Of a DNA stretch of 64,000 bases, positions 44,627 to 53,148 are shown one piece after another; the first letter of the stretch is position 1, and each line of letters begins with the position of its first letter. The stretch covers positions 1-64,000 of the forward strand of contig NZ_LAYO01000099.1 in assembly GCF_000980875.1 (NCBI RefSeq), given 5' to 3'. Source of the DNA: Leucobacter sp. Ag1 (GTDB lineage Bacteria > Actinomycetota > Actinomycetes > Actinomycetales > Microbacteriaceae). The notes below the pieces were generated by a model. It was not told the DNA's origin. It ran no database searches and saw only the letters and a list, made by a program, of their open reading frames with translations. The position numbers were made by a program, and so were the translations under genes.

Positions 44627-46432
44627 TCAGTCGTACTGTCCTTCCGCGAACCAGGCCGGAGGGTCTGCGGAGACACCGTCGGAGTCGGCCGCATCGGCGG
44701 TGCCGGTCCCCGGACGCTCTCCCGGAGCGGCTCCGCCCGCAGCGCCCTGGATCTGCGGGCCGTGCTGGATTCGGCCGGTGCGATGCAGCAGCCAGGCACT
44801 GCCGTCGTCGAGGACCAGTTGCACGCGGAAACGCTCCACGGAGGTGTTCCACCACCGTTCTCGGACGGGCCACGGCGCGGACCAGGCGATGACGCGGTGA
44901 GCGGCTCCGTGCCCGTCGACCCTGAGCGATACCGGATCACTGCTCAGCAGGTCGTCGTCGAGCAGCACCGGGTTGCCCGAAGCGTCCAGCAGATCCGCGG
45001 GGAGCGGGTCCGGGAATACGCGACTCGGCGCATCGGCCGCGGCGAGTCCATTGGGCCAGGGACCCGCCCCCAGACTTCGGTGCGCGGTACGAGGTGCGCG
45101 CGTGCCCCAGGGGGAGAACCTCTGACGTTCCGCGCTGAGTCTGCCTCCGGTCAGCGACCCGATGACGGCGCCGTCGTGCCCGACGAGGTTCTGCAGGCGG
45201 GTGATGTGGTGGTGCACGCGTTCGTCGGGCTCGCTGCTCCACAGGCCGGGCTCATGGGCTGCGGTGCGTTCGACGCGTTCGGGAGCCACGCGCAGCGCCG
45301 CGATTCCCGCACCGGTGCGCTCGGTACTGCTGTGCAGCCCGCTCGCCTGCCAGCGAATCCGGTTGATGAGGTCCGAAGCGGTGAACCGTCCCGGGTGCGC
45401 CCAGGTGCGTTCGTAACGGACTCCGACGTCATCGATGAGTTCGATGCGAACCTCCGTGCAGACGAGAGTTTCCGCGAGGAGCTCCGTGATGAAGCGTTCC
45501 GCCGCCGCGCTGGATGCGAAGGCCAGCTGGTCGGTGCTGCTCAGCGGCGGCTCGAAGTCGAGGGACAGAGCGATCTCGCGGGGAGCGGTGGGAAGCGGTG
45601 CATGATCGAGGGCGGTGGGTCGCGCCCCGGCGAGCCGATGCGCGTCGACGCCGGACGGTCCGAAACGCTGCCTGACGGACTCTTCGGGGAGCGCGGCGAA
45701 GTCCCCGAGCGTGCGGATGCCGAGTCCGAGGAGCACCTCTGCGAGGTCCGGGGGAGCCGCGCGGGAAATGGGCAGCGCGCTCAGGAATCGAGCCGATGCT
45801 GAGCGTGGAACGATCCGAACGCCATCTGAGGGCGCGCTGACCATGGGTACGGCGCTCCCGGCTCGTGCGGCTTGGGCGGCTGCGAACCGGCCATCGGCGA
45901 TTCCGACCCGAGCTTCGGAGAAACCGAGCTCATGGACGAGTCCGAGCAATGCTTCTGCTGCCGCCCGTTCGGTGCCGTAGTAGCGGGCGGGCCCACGAGC
46001 TCGAAGCGCGCAGATGCCGGGACGGATCTGCCGGGCGCCCGGAACGAGTCGTTCGATTGCGGCGAGCACGGGGGCGAAGCGGCGGTCGTCGGTCTCCGGG
46101 TGGTGAGGATGGAGCTCGATCCCGGGGCAGAGGCGGCTGGCCTCTCGCTCTCGGATGCCGACGCGGACCCCGGAAACTCGAGCTGCAGCCGAGCAGGCGA
46201 CGACGCGGTGCCCGGAGATGAGCGCGATGGGTGCTGCGAGAGTCCCCGATCCCACCACGTCCTCCGCACGCGGAGCGCTGTGACCGAGCGTTCGCGGTGT
46301 GCTCGTGTCCTGCGGCGCGAGGCGTTGTTCGGCTTCGCGCTCCAGCCGGTGAGCGTGGATCGGCCAGTCGGGTACCCAGACGACGATCGTACGATCGGGG
46401 TCATCCGATGCACGCCCGGTGTGAACGGTCAT
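44627..46432 (-). CDS. imuB: ImuB, Y-family polymerase-like mutasome protein
   Basis: A 601-residue DinB-related protein that bridges DnaE2 to the sliding clamp in the SOS mutasome. The fold begins RTIVVWVPDWPIHAH and includes ACSAAARVSGVRVGIREREA, RYYGTE and an HhH region (LGIRTLGDFAALPEESVRQRFG). The catalytic acidic residues of active Y-family polymerases are not evident, as known for ImuB. The C-terminal half has an RVDGHGAAHRVIAWSAPWPV segment and ends in a short acidic tail. ATG 46432 overlaps the imuA stop by an ATGA, so the two are coupled. Longer in-frame starts upstream lie inside imuA and are rejected. Confidence 0.88.
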   Translation of the reverse strand: MTVHTGRASDDPDRTIVVWVPDWPIHAHRLEREAEQRLAPQDTSTPRTLGHSAPRAEDVVGSGTLAAPIALISGHRVVACSAAARVSGVRVGIREREASRLCPGIELHPHHPETDDRRFAPVLAAIERLVPGARQIRPGICALRARGPARYYGTERAAAEALLGLVHELGFSEARVGIADGRFAAAQAARAGSAVPMVSAPSDGVRIVPRSASARFLSALPISRAAPPDLAEVLLGLGIRTLGDFAALPEESVRQRFGPSGVDAHRLAGARPTALDHAPLPTAPREIALSLDFEPPLSSTDQLAFASSAAAERFITELLAETLVCTEVRIELIDDVGVRYERTWAHPGRFTASDLINRIRWQASGLHSSTERTGAGIAALRVAPERVERTAAHEPGLWSSEPDERVHHHITRLQNLVGHDGAVIGSLTGGRLSAERQRFSPWGTRAPRTAHRSLGAGPWPNGLAAADAPSRVFPDPLPADLLDASGNPVLLDDDLLSSDPVSLRVDGHGAAHRVIAWSAPWPVRERWWNTSVERFRVQLVLDDGSAWLLHRTGRIQHGPQIQGAAGGAAPGERPGTGTADAADSDGVSADPPAWFAEGQYD

Positions 46433-47073
46433 CGCAGCGCCTCCAGGATCCGTTCCCTGGGCGCGGACGGTCTCCCGCCGTCGAAGCTGATGGTGCGCGT
46501 GCTCGGTCCGCGCCGATCCATGGTCTGCACGGTGAGCGTGTGCTGAGCGAGGATGCCGCGCCCGGTTCCGAGACCCTGCCACCTCGAATCAGTGACCCGA
46601 AGGGTGCTGGTCGGATGCGGCCAATCGCCGACGCAGATGAGGACGGCGCCGCGTTCGCGCAAGCGTGCGGCTACGCGGTCGGCATCGGCTTGACGGACGG
46701 GTCCCGATGTCCGGGTCAGGACGACGGAAAGTACCTCTGAGAGCGTGGCGACGGCACCCAGCGTTCGGTCTCCGGGGCGCGGTACCAGGACGAAGCGCTC
46801 GAGGGCGATGCCGAGCGCGGCTGCGGCTTCGAGCCCGAGATCGGGGAACCCCACGGCCCCGCACCACATGCCGGACGCCGAAGCGCCAGCGATCAGTGCC
46901 AGCGCGAGAGCGAGCGAGCCGTGCACGGAGTAGCTGCAGCCGCGCATCAGGGCTCCTCCGGGGAGGAGCGACGCCAGCTCCGAGCGGGTCGGCACGCTGC
47001 GATCGCCGAGCTGCGGAACCTGCATCTCGGTGATGCGCTGCTGCAGAGCGCGGACTGCGGAGGGGGCTGACAT
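46429..47073 (-). CDS. imuA: ImuA-like (RecA-fold) mutasome protein
   Basis: A 214-residue protein matching the actinobacterial ImuA' partner of ImuB and DnaE2. The order of strands resembles a shortened RecA core: LLPGGALMRGCSYSVHGSLAL, where RecA's Walker A would be, then MWCGAVGFPDLGLEAAAALG and VLVPRPGDRTLGAVATLSEV. The P-loop Lys/Thr is missing, so ATP hydrolysis is unlikely. The start is ATG 47073; an upstream in-frame ATG at 47091 lies inside the LexA operator and only 6 nt past the -10, and is rejected. It heads the SOS operon. Confidence 0.82.
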   Translation of the reverse strand: MSAPSAVRALQQRITEMQVPQLGDRSVPTRSELASLLPGGALMRGCSYSVHGSLALALALIAGASASGMWCGAVGFPDLGLEAAAALGIALERFVLVPRPGDRTLGAVATLSEVLSVVLTRTSGPVRQADADRVAARLRERGAVLICVGDWPHPTSTLRVTDSRWQGLGTGRGILAQHTLTVQTMDRRGPSTRTISFDGGRPSAPRERILEALR

Positions 47074-47079
47074 GGAGCA

Positions 47080-47108
47080 ATATTCGAACATGTGTTCGAA
47101 TAAGTCAA
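47080..47108 (-). promoter_or_regulatory. SOS promoter of imuA-imuB-dnaE2 (TTGACT -35, GAATAT -10)
   Basis: On the minus strand, -35 TTGACT (47108-47103), a 17-nt spacer, then -10 GAATAT (47085-47080), then 6 nt to ATG 47073. The mRNA is predicted to be leaderless. Confidence 0.65.
47081..47102. promoter_or_regulatory. LexA operator (SOS box)
   Basis: Core TCGAAC-ATGT-GTTCGA at 47084-47099, an exact match to the actinobacterial LexA consensus TCGAAC(N4)GTTCGA, within a 22-bp near-perfect palindrome. It fills the -35/-10 spacer of the imuA promoter. Confidence 0.95.
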
Positions 47109-47188
47109 TCTGATTGCGCAGATGCGCTCCGCCTCGCGTGTCGGCGCGGAGCGAGACACCGGTGCTGTTGACTGCTCCGGGGAATCGC

Positions 47189-47194
47189 TAGGAT
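47189..47194 (+). promoter_or_regulatory. -10 element (with TTGACT -35) for the DUF2469 gene
   Basis: TTGACT at 47168-47173, a 15-nt spacer, TAGGAT at 47189-47194, then 7 nt to ATG 47202. The spacer is short, but both hexamers fit well. Confidence 0.5.
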
Positions 47195-47201
47195 GGGTGC
47201 G

Positions 47202-47525
47202 ATGAACGAAGACGACCTGGACGACTACGAACGCGATGCAGAGCTTGCTCTGTTCCGCGAGTACCGCGACATCGTCGGGCAGTTCCGATACGTCGTCGAG
47301 ACCGAGCGGCGGTTCTACCTCGCGAACGAGGTCGATCTGCAGCGGCGCGACGCCGGGAGCGACTTCTACTTCGAGCTCGCGATGAACGACGTCTGGGTTT
47401 GGGACGTCTACCGTGCCGATCGGTTCGTGAAGTCGGTCCGAGTGCTCACCTTCAAGGACGTCAACGTCGAGGAGCTCTCCGCGCGGGAGTTCTCCTTGCC
47501 GCAGGACCTCTCGCTCGACAAGTAG
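47202..47525 (+). CDS. DUF2469 family actinobacterial protein
   Basis: A 107-residue acidic soluble protein starting MNEDDLDDYERDAELALF and containing ETERRFYLANEVDL and DVWVWDVYRADRFVKSVRVL, all typical of the highly conserved actinobacterial DUF2469 family. The function is unknown. Its usual neighbours in actinobacteria are ribonuclease HII, yraN, yifB and dprA, and it precedes yraN here. ATG 47202 is preferred to a GTG-type start 9 nt upstream because of the TAGGAT-7-nt-ATG arrangement. Confidence 0.9.
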   Translation: MNEDDLDDYERDAELALFREYRDIVGQFRYVVETERRFYLANEVDLQRRDAGSDFYFELAMNDVWVWDVYRADRFVKSVRVLTFKDVNVEELSAREFSLPQDLSLDK

Positions 47526-47659
47526 TCGCGCACCGCGGGAACGTTCTGCGTCCCTCCCCAAGGCGCGTCGACGCGCGCATGAGCTCTGTGACGCGCTGAG
47601 GCCTGTGCACAGCGCACCGGGCGGGTGCGCCACCTTCGAGACTGTGCTCGGAGGTGCAA

Positions 47660-48049
47660 ATGACCAGCACGAATACCCGGACGCTCGATACCATCCCCGA
47701 CCGCCAGACTCTGGGGCGATGGGGCGAGAAGACCGCGGCGGACTACCTCGAATCCCGCGGATACCGCATTCTCGCTCGCAACTGGCGTACGCGGGAAGGC
47801 GAGCTCGACCTCGTCGCCTGCCAGACTGATTGCCTCGTCGCGGTCGAAGTGAAGACTCGGAGCGGTCAGGGGTACGGCAGCCCGCTCGAAGCGATCACGC
47901 GACGTAAGGCCCGCCGACTGAGACGACTGCTGCTCGAATGGGTCAGGGAGCATCGGCCGGGAGCTGAACGACTCCGGATCGACGCGATCGGCATCACGGT
48001 GAGGCCCGGAGAACTCCCCGGGATCGACCATCTCCGGGGGATCGTATGA
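47660..48049 (+). CDS. yraN: YraN family endonuclease-like protein
   Basis: A 129-residue protein of the UPF0102/YraN family with a Holliday-junction-resolvase-like fold: LGRWGEKTAADYLESRGYRIL at the N-terminus, then the putative active site GELDLVACQ...VAVEVKTR (Asp and the Glu-x-Lys motif), and ITRRKARRLRR. ATG 47660 has GGAGG 6 nt upstream; the in-frame GTG at 47654 lies inside that Shine-Dalgarno. The last four bases overlap the yifB start (ATGA). Nuclease function is suggested by the fold, not shown. Confidence 0.9.
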   Translation: MTSTNTRTLDTIPDRQTLGRWGEKTAADYLESRGYRILARNWRTREGELDLVACQTDCLVAVEVKTRSGQGYGSPLEAITRRKARRLRRLLLEWVREHRPGAERLRIDAIGITVRPGELPGIDHLRGIV

Positions 48050-49641
48050 GCGAGACCGCAGTCTGCCGTGCCGCTGCGATCGCACTGTCTGGACTCGACG
48101 GGGCACCCGTGTTCGTCGAGGCGGCGCTCTCCCAGCAACTCCCCGGGATCGGAATCGTGGGTCTCCCCGACACCGCGCTCGCCGAAGCGAAGTCTCGTGT
48201 CCGGGTGGCCACTGAGAAGGTCGGACTCAAACTGGCCGACCGATTCATCCTGATCAACCTCGCGCCCGCTGCGCTTCCCAAACACGGGTCGGGGTTCGAC
48301 CTCGCGATCGCGCTTGCCGCCCTCGCCGCTTCCGGAAGAGCTCCGGCCGCACGGATGAGCAGCGTCGTGCATCTGGGTGAGCTCGCACTGGATGGTGAGC
48401 TCCGGCGTCCTCCGGGCCTGCTCAGCGCGGTTCTCGCTGCGCGTCGCCTCGGGTTCGAACGGGTCATGGTTCCGGAATCCGCCGCGGTCGAATCCTCGCT
48501 GGTGCCCGGCATTGAGACGATCGCGGTCCGCGATCTCGCGGACGCCGTCGCCTGGCACTCCGGAGAAGACCGCGCCTGGCGAATCGTGGCCCCGGAGACC
48601 TCCGCGCGGCGGAACGAGCCTGCTCGCGCACGTGACCTCCAAGATGACGATCGTGCGCACCCGGCACCCGACGGGGCTCCGGACACGGTCGACATCATCG
48701 GACAGGACGAAGCGGTGGACGCGCTCGTCGTCGCAGCGGCGGGCAGGCACCATCTCTCACTGACCGGTCCTCCGGGCGCAGGGAAGACCCTGCTGGCGGC
48801 TTGCCTCCCGACGATCCTCCCCGATCTGAGCCCGGAAGAATCCCTCGTCGCGAGCAGCATCGCCTCGCTCGGCAGCGACACGCTGAGGCACCTGGTCGTG
48901 CGCCCTCCCTTCGAACAACCTCATCACACTGCATCGGCGATCGCGATCATCGGCGGGGGCGATGGCAGAGGAGTGCGTCCCGGAGCAGTGACGCGGGCTT
49001 GCCACGGAGTGCTGTTCCTCGACGAGGCCGCGGAGTACCCGAGGCACGTCCTCGACGCGCTCAGGCAGCCGCTCGAATCAGGAACCGTCGACATCCACCG
49101 TGCTCGTTTCCGCGCGACGCTCCCGGCGAAAACGCAGTTGCTGCTGGCATCGAACCCCTGTCCCTGCGGGAATGCAGGATCTCTCGACGCCGCGGCGGAA
49201 TGCACGTGCACGCCCATCGCCAGGATGCGGTACCGGTCGCGTATCTCCGGCCCGCTGTCCGACCGGATCGATCTCAAGATCGAGGTGCGTCGAGTGTCCA
49301 GCGTGCAGGAGCGCCCCGCAGGCGCCGAGGGACGGACGAGCGCAGAACTCCGTGCGCGTGTCACACGCGCACGAGAACGGGCGGCCGTGCGGCTGCGAGA
49401 AACCCCCTGGACCGTCAACTCCGACCTCCCAGGGCAGTGGCTTCGCGGACCCGCGGCGAAACTGCCCCGCTCCGAGACGGTGGTGCTCGACCGGGCCCTC
49501 GCTCTCGGGGCGGTGACGCTTCGAGGCTACGACCGGACGCTCCGCGTCGCATGGACCCTGGCTGACCTCTCTGAGGTCGACCGTCCCGGACGCCGGGAGA
49601 TCGCCCAAGCGCTCATCCTTCGTGAGGGGAATCTGGCATGA
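48046..49641 (+). CDS. YifB/ComM-family Mg-chelatase-like AAA+ ATPase
   Basis: A 531-residue AAA+ protein. The N-terminal ChlI-like domain (about 1-180) has ALSGLDGAPVFVEAALSQQLPG, GLPDTALAEAKSRVR and INLAPA. The ATPase domain has Walker A TGPPGAGKT (about 240), VLFLDEAAEYPRHVLDALRQPLE with Walker B and sensor region, LASNPCPCG and RISGPLSDRIDL. The C-terminal chelatase domain has RALALGAVTLRGYDRTLRVAWTLADL. ComM helicases drive branch migration during natural transformation in other bacteria, and the placement between yraN and dprA suggests DNA processing here. ATGA overlaps join it to both neighbours. Confidence 0.9.
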   Translation: MSETAVCRAAAIALSGLDGAPVFVEAALSQQLPGIGIVGLPDTALAEAKSRVRVATEKVGLKLADRFILINLAPAALPKHGSGFDLAIALAALAASGRAPAARMSSVVHLGELALDGELRRPPGLLSAVLAARRLGFERVMVPESAAVESSLVPGIETIAVRDLADAVAWHSGEDRAWRIVAPETSARRNEPARARDLQDDDRAHPAPDGAPDTVDIIGQDEAVDALVVAAAGRHHLSLTGPPGAGKTLLAACLPTILPDLSPEESLVASSIASLGSDTLRHLVVRPPFEQPHHTASAIAIIGGGDGRGVRPGAVTRACHGVLFLDEAAEYPRHVLDALRQPLESGTVDIHRARFRATLPAKTQLLLASNPCPCGNAGSLDAAAECTCTPIARMRYRSRISGPLSDRIDLKIEVRRVSSVQERPAGAEGRTSAELRARVTRARERAAVRLRETPWTVNSDLPGQWLRGPAAKLPRSETVVLDRALALGAVTLRGYDRTLRVAWTLADLSEVDRPGRREIAQALILREGNLA

Positions 49642-51026
49642 CAACCGCTGACGCCCGAACACACGGGCAGAGCGCCGATGCCTCGAAGCCGACGCTCGCG
49701 GACCGTGAGCTTCGCAGAGCACTACGCAGGCTCTATCCGAGTTCTTCCGAGACCGTCTCCGCGCCGGAAGACGACTCGGGCGCCGACGAGGCGAGGATCG
49801 CCCGAGTGGCATGGTCGCGCATCCTCGAACCCGGAGACGGAACCGCAGGGGCCCTCATCGCAGCAGTGGGCGCGTCGACCGCGCTGAAACTGCTTCTTGC
49901 CGGAGCCTCACCCGAGCAGGTCGCCCGGGCATGGACGGAAGCGGACCCGCATGCCGCGCCCCAGAATCGATCGCTCCACGCCGCACTCGAACGCTGGAAA
50001 CCGCGTCTGGACCGCAACGCGACGCTCGCCGACCTCGAACGAGCGGCTCAGGCCGGCCTGCAACCCGTATTCCCCGGAGACGGAACCTGGCCGGAACAGC
50101 TCCACGACCTCGGGCCACACGCGCCGGTCATGCTGTGGGTGCGCGGAGACCCGCGCGCACTCGGACTGCATTCGCTGGCGATCGTCGGGGCGCGAGCCGC
50201 AACTCCGTACGGAACGCACACCACCGCGGAACTCACCTCAGGAGTGTGCGTCGCGGGCGCATCCATCGTCTCCGGAGCAGCCTACGGAATCGACGCAGCG
50301 GCTCACCGCGCCGCGCTCGCCGCAGGCGCTCCGACGGTGGCGGTGCTTGCCGGCGGAGCCGAGCGTCCGTACCCCATGGGCAACTCGGATCTCATCGATC
50401 GAATCGCGGAGCACGGGGCAGTCTGCTCGGAGGTCGTCCCGGGCACTGCGCCGACACGATGGCGGTTCCTACAGCGCAACCGTCTCGTGGCAGCGCTCTC
50501 CGCTGCGACGCTGGTCACCGAAGCGGGCATCAGGTCCGGCTCGTTGAACACGGCAGGGCACGCGGCGCAGCTCGGACGTGCGCTGGGCGCCGTGCCCGGT
50601 CCGATCACATCGGCGGCCTCCGCCGGGTGCCACCGGCTGATTCGCGAGTACTTCGCATCGCTCGTCACGTCTCCGAGCGATGCCTGCGAGCTCGTCGGCC
50701 TGGACCTGGCCGTCGAAGCCCCGGGGACGCAGGTGAACTCGCGGGGCAATCGCAATGGTCCGATCGACGCGGATTCCTCCCCGGGTGGAACCGCAGGTGG
50801 GCCCCAGCGTTCTCCGATCATGCACCGACGCATCCTCGATGCGCTCCCGCTTCGAGGAGCACGCGGGCTGGACGCGATCGTGCAACTCGCGGGTGTCGCG
50901 CCCAGGGACGCCCGTGAAGCGCTCGCGGAGCTGGAACTGCTCGGTCTGATCGAGAAGCGCGAACGGCCGGATAGCTATGAACACCAGTGGGCGTTCTGCC
51001 GAGCCGGACGGGAGCGGCGCGGGTGA
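49638..51026 (+). CDS. dprA: DNA processing protein DprA
   Basis: A 462-residue protein that protects incoming single-stranded DNA and loads RecA. An extended N-terminal region (1-125) includes a SAM-like domain. The Rossmann-like DprA domain (about 125-345) has PVMLWVRGDPRAL, LAIVGARAATPYGTHTTAEL, SGAAYGIDAAAHRAAL, VAVLAGGAERPYPMGNSDLI, RFLQRNRLVAALS and VTEAGIRSGSLNTAGHA. A C-terminal winged helix spans about 390-460 (RILDALPLRGARGLDAIVQLAG...LGLIEKRE). ATG 49638 overlaps the yifB stop. It converges with the SDR gene 18 nt downstream. Confidence 0.92.
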   Translation: MTTADARTHGQSADASKPTLADRELRRALRRLYPSSSETVSAPEDDSGADEARIARVAWSRILEPGDGTAGALIAAVGASTALKLLLAGASPEQVARAWTEADPHAAPQNRSLHAALERWKPRLDRNATLADLERAAQAGLQPVFPGDGTWPEQLHDLGPHAPVMLWVRGDPRALGLHSLAIVGARAATPYGTHTTAELTSGVCVAGASIVSGAAYGIDAAAHRAALAAGAPTVAVLAGGAERPYPMGNSDLIDRIAEHGAVCSEVVPGTAPTRWRFLQRNRLVAALSAATLVTEAGIRSGSLNTAGHAAQLGRALGAVPGPITSAASAGCHRLIREYFASLVTSPSDACELVGLDLAVEAPGTQVNSRGNRNGPIDADSSPGGTAGGPQRSPIMHRRILDALPLRGARGLDAIVQLAGVAPRDAREALAELELLGLIEKRERPDSYEHQWAFCRAGRERRG

Positions 51027-51044
51027 AGGGACGGGGCGCTCGGA

Positions 51045-51791
51045 TCAGAAACGTTCGTCGAGAATCGCCGGGAGCACGAGCTCTCGCACGAAGGACGCGG
51101 GGGAGAGGCGCATCATCGTGCGCACGACCTCGACGACGTCATGCACCGGAATGAGCGTGCCTGCACCGCGAGCCGCTGCTTCTTCCACCGGGACCGACAG
51201 GGGGTCCTCGGTGTTCAAGAACCCCAATTGCAGCACGCTCACCGAGAGGCGGTGCTGACGGTAGCCCTCACGCAGAGCGTCGGCGATGCCGGTGAGAGCG
51301 AACTTGGAAGCACCGAACGCGACTTCCGGCCGGCCGCTGCGCGGCACCCCGGAGGTCGAGCCGGTGAGAATCACCCGCGGATGCGAACTCGCCAAGAGCG
51401 ACGGCAGCAGACGGTGCAGCAAGAGCAGCGGGCCGGTGACGTTCGCGGTCACCAGCGCCTCGACCTCCTCCGCGCCGGACCCGAGGAAGTCGTACTCCTC
51501 GGAAAAGGCGGTCTCCTCCCAGATCCCGAGGTTGTAGAAGATCACGTCGAGCGTCGGCGGAAGGGCCTCGGCGATCGACGCTGCGGCTCCGCGCGGATCG
51601 GAGAAGTCGGCGCCGATCCAGGACAGAGAGCCGCTGCGTGCGTCTGCGGCGAGTTCCTCCGGCGGGTTCGCGCCGCGGGAAACACCGAAGACACGATGTC
51701 CGTCCTCGAGCATCGCGGAGGCGCGAGCGAGCCCTAGGCCGCGACTCGCTCCGACGATCAAGACGTTCAGAGAGGGCATTGCACTATTCAT
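51045..51791 (-). CDS. Short-chain dehydrogenase/reductase family protein with Tyr-to-Phe at the active site
   Basis: A 248-residue Rossmann-fold protein. The nucleotide site is VGASRGLG (13-20), NLG replaces the usual NAG, and the catalytic Ser lies in LTGSTSG. The YxxxK motif reads FGASK, so the catalytic Tyr is Phe. This leaves redox catalysis doubtful unless another residue substitutes, while NAD(P) binding seems intact. ATG 51791 overlaps the stop of the upstream Cys-rich small gene (ATGA), suggesting co-expression and perhaps a shared role. The substrate is unknown. Confidence 0.83.
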   Translation of the reverse strand: MNSAMPSLNVLIVGASRGLGLARASAMLEDGHRVFGVSRGANPPEELAADARSGSLSWIGADFSDPRGAAASIAEALPPTLDVIFYNLGIWEETAFSEEYDFLGSGAEEVEALVTANVTGPLLLLHRLLPSLLASSHPRVILTGSTSGVPRSGRPEVAFGASKFALTGIADALREGYRQHRLSVSVLQLGFLNTEDPLSVPVEEAAARGAGTLIPVHDVVEVVRTMMRLSPASFVRELVLPAILDERF

Positions 51792-52078
51792 CGGAGGGCC
51801 TCCGGGTTGCCGTCACAAGAACCACCGCAGCAGAAGCGCCCAGGCCGGAGTGCGTCGAACGTCTCGTGAACCGCGCGGAATCGGTCTCCGAACGGCCTCG
51901 CCTCCGCGCCGAAGCAACGGCAACAGGAAGGCGTGCGCCCCGGGAGTCCCGCAGTTCGAGCGGTGGCATCGACCGCGATCTCGTCTCGCCCGCGTTCCGT
52001 GAGCAGTTCGACCGTCAGCCCTGAGCCCCGTTCGCGAACAGTCCGTCGAGACGGCATGCGGGTCGATCTGGTCGGCAT
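51788..52078 (-). CDS. Small Cys-rich hypothetical protein coupled to the SDR gene
   Basis: A 96-residue protein with a basic N-terminus (MPTRSTRMPSRRTVRERG), then SGLTVELLTERGRDEIAVDA. Two Cys clusters follow, SCCRCF around residue 53 and FCCGGSC around residue 84, joined by a short helix RFRAVHETFDALRPG. Two features support a real gene: TAGCCT lies exactly 6 nt before ATG 52078, and its stop overlaps the SDR start by ATGA. The Cys clusters suggest a metal or Fe-S site. I do not recognise the family. Confidence 0.5.
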   Translation of the reverse strand: MPTRSTRMPSRRTVRERGSGLTVELLTERGRDEIAVDATARTAGLPGRTPSCCRCFGAEARPFGDRFRAVHETFDALRPGRFCCGGSCDGNPEALR

Positions 52079-52084
52079 TTCCAC

Positions 52085-52090
52085 AGGCTA
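52085..52090 (-). promoter_or_regulatory. -10 element of leaderless promoter for the Cys-rich small gene
   Basis: TAGCCT on the minus strand, then 6 nt, then ATG 52078. Confidence 0.45.
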
Positions 52091-52170
52091 GCAGCGCGTG
52101 TGCGGCGTAGCCCGCGAGAAACCGCAGTCACCGACACGGGCAGCAGCGCGCACGATTTCGCCGGCAGCGC

Positions 52171-52176
52171 CAGAAT
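52171..52176 (+). promoter_or_regulatory. -10 element of leaderless promoter for xerC
   Basis: CAGAAT, then 6 nt, then ATG 52183, divergent from the Cys-rich small gene promoter. Confidence 0.45.
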
Positions 52177-52182
52177 GGGAGC

Positions 52183-53142
52183 ATGAACCTCGGCACGGCG
52201 ATCGACGGCTTCCTCACGGCAGTCGAGTTCGAGTACGGCTACTCGCCGCAGACCGTTCGCGCCTACCGTCGAGACCTCCTCTCCTTCTCGGAGTACCTCG
52301 AAGCGTCGGACCCCGACTCGGGGCCGGACTCGGACGTATCCGGACTCGGGCTCGAAGCGCTCCGGGATTGGCTCTGGTCCCGCCAGGAACAGGGACTCGC
52401 GCAGAGCACCCTCGCACGCAACGTCGCGACGCTCAAATCGTTCGGGAAATGGCTCGAACAGCATCGGCTCGTCGCGGGAAACCCGGCATCCCGACTCCGG
52501 ACGCCGAAAGCCCCGCGCGCCCTCCCGAGAGTGCTCTCCGATGATCAGATCTCGCGCATCCTCGACCGTGCCGACGGCCTGGCGCAGACCGGAGACCCGA
52601 TCGCGGTACGGGATCGAGCCCTTCTCGAACTGCTCTACGCGACGGCGCTTCGCGTCTCCGAAGTGTGCGGCCTCGACCTCTCGGGACTGGATCGCACCCA
52701 GCGCACCGTGCGCGTCGTCGGTAAAGGCGCGAAAGAACGGGTCGTCCCGTTCGGCGCCCCCGCCGCGCTCGCGCTCGAACAGTATCTGACGAGCGCCAGG
52801 CCGGATCTGCTGAGCGCTGCCACGGACACCGCGAACGCCTCGAAGGCCGAACGTGAGCGAGCAGGGGCGGCGGTGTTCCTCTCGGCATCCGGAAGCCGGA
52901 TCCAGACGCACCAGATCTACCGCCTGGTCGCACGTTCGCTCGAGCAGGAACCCGGGAGCGGGCCCCGAGGCCCGCACACGCTCCGGCACACGGCCGCGAC
53001 GCACCTGCTGAACGGAGGCGCGGACCTGCGCGTCGTCCAGGAGATGCTCGGCCACTCGAGCCTCGCGAGCACCCAGGTATACACCCACGTCTCGACCGAG
53101 CGCCTCGCGCAGAGCTATCGGCAGGCGCACCCACGCGCGTAA
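52183..53142 (+). CDS. xerC: Tyrosine recombinase XerC
   Basis: A 319-residue site-specific recombinase that resolves chromosome dimers at dif. The N-terminal core-binding domain spans about 1-100 (EYGYSPQTVRAYRRDL). The catalytic domain has Arg157 (ALRVSEVCGLD), a Lys in GKGAKER, His265 and Arg268 in HTLRHTAATHLL, His291 (LGHSS) and the nucleophile Tyr300 (TQVYTHVS). The full set of catalytic residues is present. The length and chromosomal context beside dprA fit XerC rather than a phage or integron integrase. There is an antisense overlap with the read-through frame of the M23 peptidase gene. Confidence 0.93.
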   Translation: MNLGTAIDGFLTAVEFEYGYSPQTVRAYRRDLLSFSEYLEASDPDSGPDSDVSGLGLEALRDWLWSRQEQGLAQSTLARNVATLKSFGKWLEQHRLVAGNPASRLRTPKAPRALPRVLSDDQISRILDRADGLAQTGDPIAVRDRALLELLYATALRVSEVCGLDLSGLDRTQRTVRVVGKGAKERVVPFGAPAALALEQYLTSARPDLLSAATDTANASKAERERAGAAVFLSASGSRIQTHQIYRLVARSLEQEPGSGPRGPHTLRHTAATHLLNGGADLRVVQEMLGHSSLASTQVYTHVSTERLAQSYRQAHPRA

Positions 53143-53148
53143 CCCGTG

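Noticed and set aside
47089-47091. ATG 47091 as start of imuA
   Set aside because: It lies inside the LexA operator and upstream of the -10 hexamer, so it would not be in the transcript.
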